DNA from: Pedobacter foliorum
GTDB taxonomy: Bacteria > Bacteroidota > Bacteroidia > Sphingobacteriales > Sphingobacteriaceae
Direction: 5' to 3'
Assembly (NCBI RefSeq): GCF_013266735.1
Contig: NZ_JABSNU010000001.1
Location: 62,001-126,000, forward strand
DNA length: 64,000 bases
Part shown: positions 46,824-54,730 of the stretch, piece after piece
Position numbering within the stretch: the stretch's first letter is position 1
How the letters are laid out: each line of letters begins with the position of its first letter
Program-made: the position numbers and the translations under genes
Notes under the pieces: generated by a model
Databases searched by the model: none
What the model was told of the DNA's origin: nothing
What the model saw: only the letters and a program-made list of their open reading frames with translations

Positions 46824-47960
46824 ATGAAATCTATAATTTTTAAGTATTTACCCGTATTGTTAATTCCTGTGTTTATTTATGGATGCAGCAGTAGCGCCAA
46901 GGATCAGTCGGAAGTAAAAGCTAAAACTGACGAAAGCACTGTGCAGCTTAGTCCTGAACAGGCAAAGCAAATCGATCTTCAAGTTCAGGAAGTGGAAGCC
47001 AGAAATATCAGCACTGCACTTAAACTTAACGGCCAAATTAATGTACCACCACAAAATCTGGTATCAGTAAGTGTCCCGTTGGGAGGATATCTAAAATCAA
47101 CAAATATGCTTGCCGGCACACAAGTAGGCAAAGGTCAGGTTTTAGCCGTAATTGAGGATCCGCAGTATATTCAACTGCAACAGGATTACCTGAGTGCAAA
47201 AAGCAAACTGAGCTATGCGGTTAAAGAATATCAAAGACAAAAAGAACTAAATACGGCTAAAGCTGGAAGCGATAAGGTATTGCAGCAAGCTGAGAGTGAT
47301 TTTAAGAATTTGAGTATCGAAAGTAAGGGTTTGGCCGAAAGACTAAGGTTAATAGGATTAAATCCCGGTAAATTAACGGAAGACAACATCAGTCGCACTA
47401 TTAACATTTATTCGCCTATTAATGGTTATGTAAGTAAGGTTAATGTGAATATTGGCAAATATGTAACGCCCTCTGATATCATTTTTGAACTAGTTAACCC
47501 TGCAGATATCCATTTAAATCTCACTGTGTTTGAAAAAGACCTTAACAAGATAAAAATAGGACAGCAGGTTATGGCCTATAGTAATTCACTCCCTAATCAG
47601 AAGTATATTACTAAAATTGTGCTGGTAAGTCATTCATTAAATAACGATAGGAGTACCGAGGTTCATTGTAATTTTGAGCAATACGATAAGAGTCTGGTTC
47701 CTGGTATGTATATGAATGCAGAAGTACAAGTAGAAACAGATAAGATAGATGCCTTACCAAATGATGCATTTGTTAATTATGAAAACAAGGATTATGTATT
47801 TGTAAGCAATGGCAACAACTCATTTAAAATAACGGAAGTAATTAAGGGTAAAACTGAGCAAGGCTTTACAGCAATAAATTCAGATTTAAAAGGAAATAAA
47901 GTTGTAGTTAAGGGAGCATACTCTTTGTTAATGAAGTTGAAAAATACGATAGAGGAATAA
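46824..47960 (+). CDS. CusB/HlyD-type periplasmic adaptor lipoprotein
   Basis: This 378-aa protein has a lipoprotein leader (lipobox IYGC, Cys21), a barrel-sandwich lipoyl domain (SVPLGGYLKSTNMLAGTQVGKG), an alpha-hairpin (about 110-165), a second lipoyl half (NIYSPINGYVSKVNVNIGKY), and a beta-barrel (about 215-290). It joins the RND pump to the outer-membrane channel. It starts 2 bases after the fusion pump stop, so it is its partner. A strong terminator follows. Confidence 0.9.
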   Translation: MKSIIFKYLPVLLIPVFIYGCSSSAKDQSEVKAKTDESTVQLSPEQAKQIDLQVQEVEARNISTALKLNGQINVPPQNLVSVSVPLGGYLKSTNMLAGTQVGKGQVLAVIEDPQYIQLQQDYLSAKSKLSYAVKEYQRQKELNTAKAGSDKVLQQAESDFKNLSIESKGLAERLRLIGLNPGKLTEDNISRTINIYSPINGYVSKVNVNIGKYVTPSDIIFELVNPADIHLNLTVFEKDLNKIKIGQQVMAYSNSLPNQKYITKIVLVSHSLNNDRSTEVHCNFEQYDKSLVPGMYMNAEVQVETDKIDALPNDAFVNYENKDYVFVSNGNNSFKITEVIKGKTEQGFTAINSDLKGNKVVVKGAYSLLMKLKNTIEE

Positions 47961-47971
47961 TTCTTTTATTC

Positions 47972-48010
47972 AAGTAATAATTTTCTCTGTAGCGGGAAAA
48001 TTATTACTTT
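47972..48010 (+). terminator. Rho-independent terminator of the metal-efflux operon
   Basis: The arm AAGTAATAATTTT (47972-47984) pairs perfectly with AAAATTATTACTT (47997-48009); three further pairs (one G-U) close the loop, giving a 16-bp stem. It lies 12 bases after the adaptor stop. It is the strongest hairpin I saw in the window; a short AT-rich tail follows. Confidence 0.75.
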
Positions 48011-48041
48011 AGCCCCTAACCTAAATTATATAAAACCTAAC

Positions 48042-48530
48042 ATGAAGTCCAATTTTTTGAGAACCAGTATCTTTGCTCTTCTTGCTACATCTTTCTTTTA
48101 TTCATGTATTAAGGATCCTGTTGACCCGCCGATAATCATCGATCCGGTTGATTCTGTATATCTAACAAAATGGAGAGAGGTAGAAAGCAAAAAAGCTGGC
48201 TCATCTAATTGGGAAACCCTAACTAAAGGTGATACACTTAATTTGTTCTCAACCGATCCTGAAAACAGGAGACCAAGAAGAGGCTTTTATAGATATCTCT
48301 CAATCAACCCAAAAATTACAACTGATACAGTGGGGCTCTTCATACAAAGCGATACCTTACTTGTTTTTATAGATAGGAAATCCAGTGCATCCGATCCAGA
48401 TACTACTGCTAAAGTAGGGTATAGAATTATAGGAGATACTTCACTTATTGTTCATGACAGGTCAGTAACTCCCTCAATTCAGATAAAGTATAAAAAGCTT
48501 AAGTTGACTGAAAAGGATAAAATAAACTAA
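48042..48530 (+). CDS. Hypothetical lipoprotein
   Basis: This 162-aa protein has a lipoprotein signal (lipobox FFYSC at residue 22) followed by a Pro/Asp-rich stretch (KDPVDPPIIIDPVDSVY) and a beta-rich domain. It resembles the lipocalin-like small lipoproteins common in Sphingobacteria but I cannot assign a family. It starts just after the metal-operon terminator, so it has its own promoter. Confidence 0.65.
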   Translation: MKSNFLRTSIFALLATSFFYSCIKDPVDPPIIIDPVDSVYLTKWREVESKKAGSSNWETLTKGDTLNLFSTDPENRRPRRGFYRYLSINPKITTDTVGLFIQSDTLLVFIDRKSSASDPDTTAKVGYRIIGDTSLIVHDRSVTPSIQIKYKKLKLTEKDKIN

Positions 48531-48702
48531 TTTCAATAGGATTGGGGAAGGTGGTTGATAGTTTACTATTACCTGCAAGTGTATACCTTTTTTCTATTAT
48601 TATAGTTCCAAAGCCAAAATGTACCTAACAAAATAAAGCGTTGATTACCAGTTTATTTATAAATAAGAGTATTTATTTTTATATTAAACAAAAAAACGCT
48701 CT

Positions 48703-50091
48703 ATGAAACATTTTGTGCAATGCATAACAAGTATCATGCTATTTGTTCCTTTTTTCGCTTCTCCATCTTTTAGCCAGATTGTTGTAAGTAAAGATCAGGT
48801 TGCTATTAATCTAACTAAGGTTGCTGGCATGCAACCTAATAGTGTTCTGTCATCCATCATTGGCAAAAGGAAACTGGATAATCCCTCAAAATATGAAAAA
48901 GGATTCCCTAATACGATAAACAAGCCAAAAGACATTATTAGTCAGATTGAATATTATTATGTGTTAAGCGATTTTCAGTTTCACTTTCAAAATTATTGTG
49001 CAGGGATAGAAAGTAAAGAGAGATTTCTTGAGCTTGCGGCCGATTATAAGTGGATTTTGGCTGATACTAATCACCTATCAAGAAAACCATTGAAATGCGG
49101 GATCTCTGTTCTCGGGGGATTAACTGTTGATAGTGTTCCCGTATATGTGGTTGACGCTAATAACAATGGTGATTACTCTGATGAATTAATCAGGCCAATT
49201 AAAAAGAAACTTTTTAAACAAGAAGACATCATAGCTGCATCAGTACCGGTTACTAAAGAGTATTTTCTAGATAATGAAATCAGGAGCGAGAAAGTACTTT
49301 GTTTTATCTCATCTGCAGATCCAGGAAAACAACTTACAAACATATCCTTTTGTTTTCCTGAGTTCCGCTATCATTCCTTTAAATTTCAAGGCAAACCTTA
49401 TATTCTTTGGGCACCTACAACCAGCAACGATTCAAGAATATACCTTCAGGCCGATAAATCGGGTGTTCCTATACCTATTGATGAAAATCAGATCCTGCAA
49501 AACCAGTATGTAACTTTGGGGAACAAAAACTTCAAATACTCTTACTCACTTGCAGATGGTAACCGTGTTATACTGGAAGGAGATGATTACAGTGGTTTTT
49601 CTTCAGACTCTTTGATTGCCACTTCGTCTTTACCAAGTAACACCAATTTAGTCTCAAGTCAGATCGGCTTTATCGCTCCTCAAATTGAGGGAATGACCTT
49701 AACTAAAGCAAAAGATAAAAGCGTGATGATTTCTCTCGAAAAGCTTAAAGGTAAGTACGTTTTTGTAGATTTTTGGAGTACTACCTGTGGGCCATGTATA
49801 GCTGATTTTAAAGAAATTCTGAAATCCTATACTAAATTCAGTCGAAAGCAATTTGAAATCATAGGTGTAGTTGATGAAAGGAGTGAGGGTGGAACATTGC
49901 CATTGTTGAAAATGCATAATGTTATTTGGCCAAATATTAAGACAAATACAGTAGGTACGGTTATTAATGGATATTCTGTAATCAGTTATCCAACTACATT
50001 TCTGATAGATCCTGAGGGGAGAGTAATAGCTCACGATATTAGGGGCAAAGAATTGTTTGATACATTAGAGAAGCTATTGGCTGGTAAATAG
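48703..50091 (+). CDS. Secreted TlpA-type thioredoxin-fold protein
   Basis: This 462-aa protein has a signal peptide (1-24, ending PSFSQ), about 310 residues of uncharacterised N-terminal region, and a C-terminal TlpA/thioredoxin domain with CGPC (Cys362, Cys365) in VFVDFWSTTCGPCIADF. The later SVISYPTTFLIDPEGRV fits the cis-Pro loop. It likely reduces or exchanges disulfides in the periplasm. The N-terminal domain is typical of Bacteroidota TlpA relatives; its role is unknown. Confidence 0.85.
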   Translation: MKHFVQCITSIMLFVPFFASPSFSQIVVSKDQVAINLTKVAGMQPNSVLSSIIGKRKLDNPSKYEKGFPNTINKPKDIISQIEYYYVLSDFQFHFQNYCAGIESKERFLELAADYKWILADTNHLSRKPLKCGISVLGGLTVDSVPVYVVDANNNGDYSDELIRPIKKKLFKQEDIIAASVPVTKEYFLDNEIRSEKVLCFISSADPGKQLTNISFCFPEFRYHSFKFQGKPYILWAPTTSNDSRIYLQADKSGVPIPIDENQILQNQYVTLGNKNFKYSYSLADGNRVILEGDDYSGFSSDSLIATSSLPSNTNLVSSQIGFIAPQIEGMTLTKAKDKSVMISLEKLKGKYVFVDFWSTTCGPCIADFKEILKSYTKFSRKQFEIIGVVDERSEGGTLPLLKMHNVIWPNIKTNTVGTVINGYSVISYPTTFLIDPEGRVIAHDIRGKELFDTLEKLLAGK

Positions 50092-50220
50092 GTAGTTATG
50101 TTTTAAATTAAGTGATACCAAGGAAAATGTGATAAAACTTATGGGCGAACTAAGAGTAAAAACGGGAGCCTTTTATGCACTAAAGTTTAAATAATAGAAA
50201 AACAACTTAACCCATTCGCT

Positions 50221-50886
50221 TTGATATCAGATTCAATAATACAGACCCTCATTACAGAAGAGTTTAAACTCAGGAATCTTGGAGTAACCAATCAATATTT
50301 AGAGATTCTGGATGTATATTATAATAACAACGGACCTAGGATTGAAAGAATTGATAGGGAAGGCTCGGATCGTGTTATCATTGCATACCTGCCAATAGTA
50401 GACGAGCAGTTTTACCTTGCAGTATACATTGATGAAGTTCAACAAGAAATCTTTAATATCGGAACGGAGTCGAGAAATAAGGTAGTATTTCGCGCTACTT
50501 CTGAAACCTGTAGCATGGATGAACTTGTGAGTTTAACAAATTTACCAGTGCAGACTAAATGGGATAAAGGCGAACTAAAGCCAAACAAAAAAGTAGTTAA
50601 CAAATTTAGCTGTATTGAAATTGAGCCTAATCCCGAACCAGATTCAGTTGAAGAAAAGCTAACTAACCTTCTGAAGTTATTAGTGCAAGATAAAGCAGGA
50701 ATTGTTGAGCTGGTAACCAATGCCAATGGTTACATTCAAATTAATATGGATTTTCATAATGGAAATCAATTATTAGGAGGACTTTCTTTAAGTAAAGACC
50801 ATGTACAAAGAATGGCGGAGCTTAATTTGGGCTTTGATGTCGATGTTGCCGTATGGGGGGAACCTTTTAAAGATTTCGCACCCTAA
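50221..50886 (+). CDS. DUF4279-like protein
   Basis: This 221-aa soluble protein starts at TTG (no in-frame ATG before residue 98). The C-terminal 130 residues fit DUF4279: SMDELVSLTNLPVQTKWDKG, a middle acidic helix, and GGLSLSKDHVQRMAELNLGF. Such proteins are found near immunity or toxin genes in some genomes, but here it is next to an L,D-transpeptidase. The TAA overlaps the next ATG (TAATG), so they are coupled. Function is unknown. Confidence 0.6.
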   Translation: MISDSIIQTLITEEFKLRNLGVTNQYLEILDVYYNNNGPRIERIDREGSDRVIIAYLPIVDEQFYLAVYIDEVQQEIFNIGTESRNKVVFRATSETCSMDELVSLTNLPVQTKWDKGELKPNKKVVNKFSCIEIEPNPEPDSVEEKLTNLLKLLVQDKAGIVELVTNANGYIQINMDFHNGNQLLGGLSLSKDHVQRMAELNLGFDVDVAVWGEPFKDFAP

Positions 50887-51737
50887 TGAATCGCATAAGT
50901 CTATTGTTATTATGGTCGGCTGTTATTGGTCTTTGTATATGGCTGTGGTTAAGAAAGACTAGCTTCGCTAAACCAACTCTTGAGCCCATAGTTGTGAGCG
51001 GTACAGTTTTAAAAGACACAGGAATTAAATGGAATGATTCACTATTTAAACACCTTCCTGAAGGAATAGATACCAGTATTATTGTAAAAGATAGCAAAGG
51101 AAACTCTTTGAGTTTTCAGCAATACATTATTCCTGTTTTTAATCACGAGGCTATGATTTATCCTGATCGCGGCACATGGCGATTACATCGACTAACCAAG
51201 GAAGCAAATGATTCGTTGGCTCAAAATGACGATGTTGTTGCCCGATGGGAAAGATCTGCGGCTTACAGATCAGTAGATACCATTCGAAGTTGGCGGCTTA
51301 AACTGAAGGACATTGCACATACGCTTTCTCTGGCAGATCATATTTTGGTGCTCAAATCTAAGCGTAAAATGATCATCAGTAGAAAGAATAAACCTGTAGT
51401 TACATTTGATATCGATCTTGGATTTAGTCCAGTAGGGAATAAGGTTACTGATGGGGATGGAAAAACCCCTGAAGGTATTTACAATTTAGACATGAAATAT
51501 GAAAGGACAGATAAGTTTCACAAGAGCTTCTGGATTTCTTATCCCAATGAAAAAGATAAAGCAATAGCAAAAAAGAATGGGATAAAACCAGGTTATAGCA
51601 TAATGATCCATGGTACTACGCCAGCAAAAGTAAATGCAAAAGATTGGACTGCCGGATGTATTGCTTTGCAGAATAAAGACCTTGATCAATTATTTGATAT
51701 AGTCAATTCTGGAACAACTATCGAAATACGAAAATGA
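50886..51737 (+). CDS. L,D-transpeptidase (YkuD domain), membrane-anchored
   Basis: This 283-aa protein has an N-terminal membrane anchor (about 4-20) and a C-terminal YkuD domain (about 150-283). The active-site motif is MIHGTTPAKV and TAGCIAL, with His242 and Cys258 (residue positions from the ATG). It cross-links or tethers peptidoglycan by the 3-3 route. The preceding DUF4279-like gene is translationally coupled. Residues 30-140 have no known domain. Confidence 0.88.
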   Translation: MNRISLLLLWSAVIGLCIWLWLRKTSFAKPTLEPIVVSGTVLKDTGIKWNDSLFKHLPEGIDTSIIVKDSKGNSLSFQQYIIPVFNHEAMIYPDRGTWRLHRLTKEANDSLAQNDDVVARWERSAAYRSVDTIRSWRLKLKDIAHTLSLADHILVLKSKRKMIISRKNKPVVTFDIDLGFSPVGNKVTDGDGKTPEGIYNLDMKYERTDKFHKSFWISYPNEKDKAIAKKNGIKPGYSIMIHGTTPAKVNAKDWTAGCIALQNKDLDQLFDIVNSGTTIEIRK

Positions 51738-51756
51738 TAGTCTTGGTACCTAACAA

Positions 51757-52113
51757 CTACAATCTACCACCATTGATCACCATTTTGTATCTTAACACAC
51801 CATTTGCATATAGGTAATAGCCATCCTTAGCCCGTTTAGTCTCAAACTCTCCAAAGGGCAATTTCAGGTGCTTGTTATTAATGGAATAACCGCCAACAAT
51901 AAGGTTGGCATACCACTTCTTCGCATCCTTATAACTCCAAACCTCCACTTTATCCGTACTAAACTGGCAAACCGTTTCCTTGTACTTGATATTATCGAAT
52001 GTAATTTTGATTAAACGAAATTGTTTTCCTGCTAAAGAAATAGGAGAGGGGTTTATACATCCTGCAAGCATAATAGTGCAGAATGCCAATTGAAGGAGCG
52101 TTCTTTTAAGCAT
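51757..52113 (-). CDS. Hypothetical small lipoprotein
   Basis: This 118-aa protein starts MLKRTLLQLAFCTIMLAGC (lipobox MLAGC, Cys19). The mature part is beta-rich and basic. An in-frame start at 52140 is less likely because it adds nine residues before the leader. It is convergent with the transpeptidase and stands alone. No family recognised. Confidence 0.6.
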   Translation of the reverse strand: MLKRTLLQLAFCTIMLAGCINPSPISLAGKQFRLIKITFDNIKYKETVCQFSTDKVEVWSYKDAKKWYANLIVGGYSINNKHLKLPFGEFETKRAKDGYYLYANGVLRYKMVINGGRL

Positions 52114-52218
52114 AATACCAATATACGAAATTATTAGCAATAACTAAATACACCAATTTTACTCATAGAATATTACCTTAGCATAATTTAGTGTAGATAC
52201 ACTCAAAAATGAAGCAGC

Positions 52219-52965
52219 ATGTTAAAGAAGGACAAATTAGGGATAATAAGAAAGTTTTATCCCAATGCATTTACAACAATCGATACCGTTAATAGAGTAA
52301 TTGATTATGTAGAGGATCAACTTAATTTAGAGCCTACAAAGATCATGTTAGCGGATAGTATTTGCAGTGATGATGTGAACAGCATACAGTATCCTATTAG
52401 GTCTCATGAATTCTTGGGGCCGTTTAAAATGGGAGGATTAGATGGATTTCCATTTACCGGCTTAACAGGTATGGCTGCATTTGCAAGTCATGTGCCCGAC
52501 GAAGGAGCTGTATTTATTTATTACGGACCTCATATCGGAATCTCTAAAGAAGGAGTATTGGGAGAGATTCACCGTTTTGGTCAAAAGCAAAATACAGGAT
52601 GCTGTGGAGCTGCAAGCAGTGCATTAGGAAAGTTGCTCAACAATGCAATTGAACCAGGTAATATTACCGAAATGGACTATCAAATGAATACCATAGAGCA
52701 AATCCTATATAAGCATAGAGAACATATAATAAATGCTAAGTCTCAACTTCATGAAGCCACTGAAATCATTTATCAGGCAATTGATAAAAGAATTCAGGAA
52801 TTGGTAGCGCTAACTCACTTCAATTGCAGATACATCATCATTATGGGAGCTGTTTTAATTAACAGCGATACCGATATTGGATCATTTTCTTCTGCTCGTA
52901 GGTTTGATATTCTAAATGTAAAGGAAAACACAAGAGAAGATTTACTATCTCTGTTTTCAGTGTAA
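52219..52965 (+). CDS. LCIB-like beta-carbonic-anhydrase-fold protein
   Basis: This 248-aa cytoplasmic protein shows the LCIB family pattern: KFYPNAFTTIDTVNRVIDYV, Cys49 in SICSDD, GFPFTGLTGMAAFASHVPD, YYGPHIGIS with His105, and TGCCGAAS with Cys129. Cys-His-Cys would bind zinc as in LCIB proteins, which have a beta-carbonic-anhydrase-like fold and, in some members, CO2 hydration activity. LCIB is best known from algae and diatoms; bacterial relatives are described less often. Activity here is not proven. It has no coupled neighbour. Confidence 0.72.
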   Translation: MLKKDKLGIIRKFYPNAFTTIDTVNRVIDYVEDQLNLEPTKIMLADSICSDDVNSIQYPIRSHEFLGPFKMGGLDGFPFTGLTGMAAFASHVPDEGAVFIYYGPHIGISKEGVLGEIHRFGQKQNTGCCGAASSALGKLLNNAIEPGNITEMDYQMNTIEQILYKHREHIINAKSQLHEATEIIYQAIDKRIQELVALTHFNCRYIIIMGAVLINSDTDIGSFSSARRFDILNVKENTREDLLSLFSV

Positions 52966-53019
52966 TTCATAAAAATCATTCTATTTGATTATCTTGGATT
53001 ACCAAAAAGTAAACGCCTC

Positions 53020-53727
53020 ATGATCATTAAAAAAATAGTTTCAGTACTGTTTGTCCTTTTTCTTTGTGTGTTTTCATTTGCTGAAGCGCAAGAGGTATCA
53101 CAAAAGAAGCCTATAGTGATTTGCTATGATGCTGAAGGAAAGCTTGCATCTTTAGAAAAACTAAATGCTGATCTTGCAACATTTGTTGAAACTCATATTT
53201 TGTCTGTAACAAGTTATGGGAAAGATACTACAGTTTGTAAGGTCGTAAAAAAGCCAAGGGAGATGTTCGTTCAAGACTCATTGGCAAAAGCAAAGCGTAT
53301 TGAGGTATTGAATGCAATGATAGGTAAGCCTGCCAAAAATTTTACTTTAGTCGATTTAAATAATAAGAAGATCGAGCTGTCAAAGCTAAAAGGAAAGGTT
53401 GTAGTGGTCAACTTTTGGTTTACTGGATGTCCGCCCTGCATTGAAGAAATTCCTGAACTAAATAAGTTGGTAACTAGTTACAATAAATCTAAGGTCAAGT
53501 TTTTAGCAATAACCTTCGATAAAGCAGATACTGTTCGTGATTTTCAAAAGAATCATGATTTTAAATTCCAGATACTAGCTGATGCTAAAAAAATCACCGA
53601 AGACTATAACATTATGCTTTATCCAACTATGTTTGTAATTGATAAATCTGGTATAATTAGATTAGCCATAAATAGTGATAAGAATCTAGTGGGGATTTTG
53701 AAAGGTGCAATAAGTACTTATCTTTAA
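53020..53727 (+). CDS. Secreted TlpA-type thioredoxin
   Basis: This 235-aa protein has a signal peptide (1-24, ending FAEAQ), a short spacer and a TlpA-type thioredoxin domain with CPPC (Cys137, Cys140) in VVVNFWFTGCPPCIEEIPEL and the cis-Pro loop in LYPTMFVIDKSGI. It likely reduces disulfides or cytochrome c haem-binding sites in the periplasm. The gene stands alone between the LCIB-like gene and the RraB-like/TPR gene. Confidence 0.88.
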   Translation: MIIKKIVSVLFVLFLCVFSFAEAQEVSQKKPIVICYDAEGKLASLEKLNADLATFVETHILSVTSYGKDTTVCKVVKKPREMFVQDSLAKAKRIEVLNAMIGKPAKNFTLVDLNNKKIELSKLKGKVVVVNFWFTGCPPCIEEIPELNKLVTSYNKSKVKFLAITFDKADTVRDFQKNHDFKFQILADAKKITEDYNIMLYPTMFVIDKSGIIRLAINSDKNLVGILKGAISTYL

Positions 53728-53780
53728 TACCAAATAAAATTTCCACTTTAACTAATTTGCTATCTTTTTAGTGAATTAAA

Positions 53781-53818
53781 TTGAGTATTTCATTGTTTTT
53801 TTGAGATAAAATAGCAAC
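53781..53818 (+). promoter_or_regulatory. Shared promoter-like element, copy 1
   Basis: TTGAGTA (53781), five variable bases, TTGTTTTTTTGAGATAA (53793-53809), five variable bases, then CAAC (53815-53818). The same parts with the same spacing occur at 57326-57363. It lies about 65 bases before the RraB-like/TPR gene. Probably a promoter with a -33 TTG element. Confidence 0.5.
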
Positions 53819-53884
53819 TTTGGGTTAGGCCTATCGGTCATTTGTATCGTAGGGATCCAAATAGAATTTAATGCTACTCAAATC

Positions 53885-54727
53885 ATGATTAATACATTCT
53901 TTACATTGCCAGAGTTCAATGAAAACTATTCTGAAGAAATAGCTTTAGCAGCAGATGTTTATGAACGAAGGAAAGCAGATGGGATGAAAGATTTTTCCCT
54001 TTCTGCTTTCGAATTTGTATTTACATCTGATAGTAGAACGAAGCTCGAAAAACTAGGACAATTTCTTTCTACGAATTTCAATTATGAAATTGGTGAGATA
54101 AGTGAAGGAGATGATGATTGGGAACTAAATGGCGTGGCAACAGAATTCCCTGTCGACCTAGATAATCTAGTATATTGGGTGCTCAATATGTACTGCAAGG
54201 GACACAAGTTTGATTGTAAACTAGAAGCGTACGGAGCATTCGATGATCCTGCGGAACAAACATTTCCTGATATTGATGCAGGTTTGTATAGCCATTATTT
54301 TGATCTGGCAATGGAGAGTTACGGTAAAGGAAATCTGGGAATGGGGGTTATCTATTTTTCAACGGCAATCAGAATAAAACCCCAAGATCCTAATTCATGG
54401 TATTCAAGAGCAATACTTAAAGACGAGCTTCATACCCCAAAAGCTGCTAGATTAGACTATGATAAAGCAATTGAGCTAGCTCCCGACTTTATAGATGCAA
54501 TCATAAATAGGGCAGCAAATAAAGATGAATCAGGGGAGCATGATAATGCCATTGCTGATTACAGTTATGCGATTTCATTAGAACCAGATAACGGATTGGC
54601 CCATTATAACAGAGCTAACTCTAAACTCCGCAAAGGCGACAAGGTTGGTGCTTGTTTAGATTGGACTAAGGCAAAGCAACTAGGGTATAAATATTCAGAA
54701 GAAAGGCTCAACATAAATTGCGCATAG
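53885..54727 (+). CDS. RraB-like/TPR protein
   Basis: This 280-aa cytoplasmic protein has an N-terminal part (about 20-125) with the RraB-like alpha/beta pattern (FSLSAFEFVFTSDSRTKLEK, WELNGVATEFPVDLDNLVYW). Three TPR motifs follow at about 140-270 (GNLGMGVIYFSTAIRIKPQD, AARLDYDKAIELAPD, NAIADYSYAISLEPD). RraB inhibits RNase E in E. coli, but many bacterial relatives are of unknown role. The RraB call is tentative, the TPR call firm. Confidence 0.65.
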   Translation: MINTFFTLPEFNENYSEEIALAADVYERRKADGMKDFSLSAFEFVFTSDSRTKLEKLGQFLSTNFNYEIGEISEGDDDWELNGVATEFPVDLDNLVYWVLNMYCKGHKFDCKLEAYGAFDDPAEQTFPDIDAGLYSHYFDLAMESYGKGNLGMGVIYFSTAIRIKPQDPNSWYSRAILKDELHTPKAARLDYDKAIELAPDFIDAIINRAANKDESGEHDNAIADYSYAISLEPDNGLAHYNRANSKLRKGDKVGACLDWTKAKQLGYKYSEERLNINCA

Positions 54728-54730
54728 AAT

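Noticed and set aside
50092..50220. A 17-codon frame starting at the ATG near 50140
   Set aside because: Too short, with no pattern; the region is the leader of the DUF4279-like gene.
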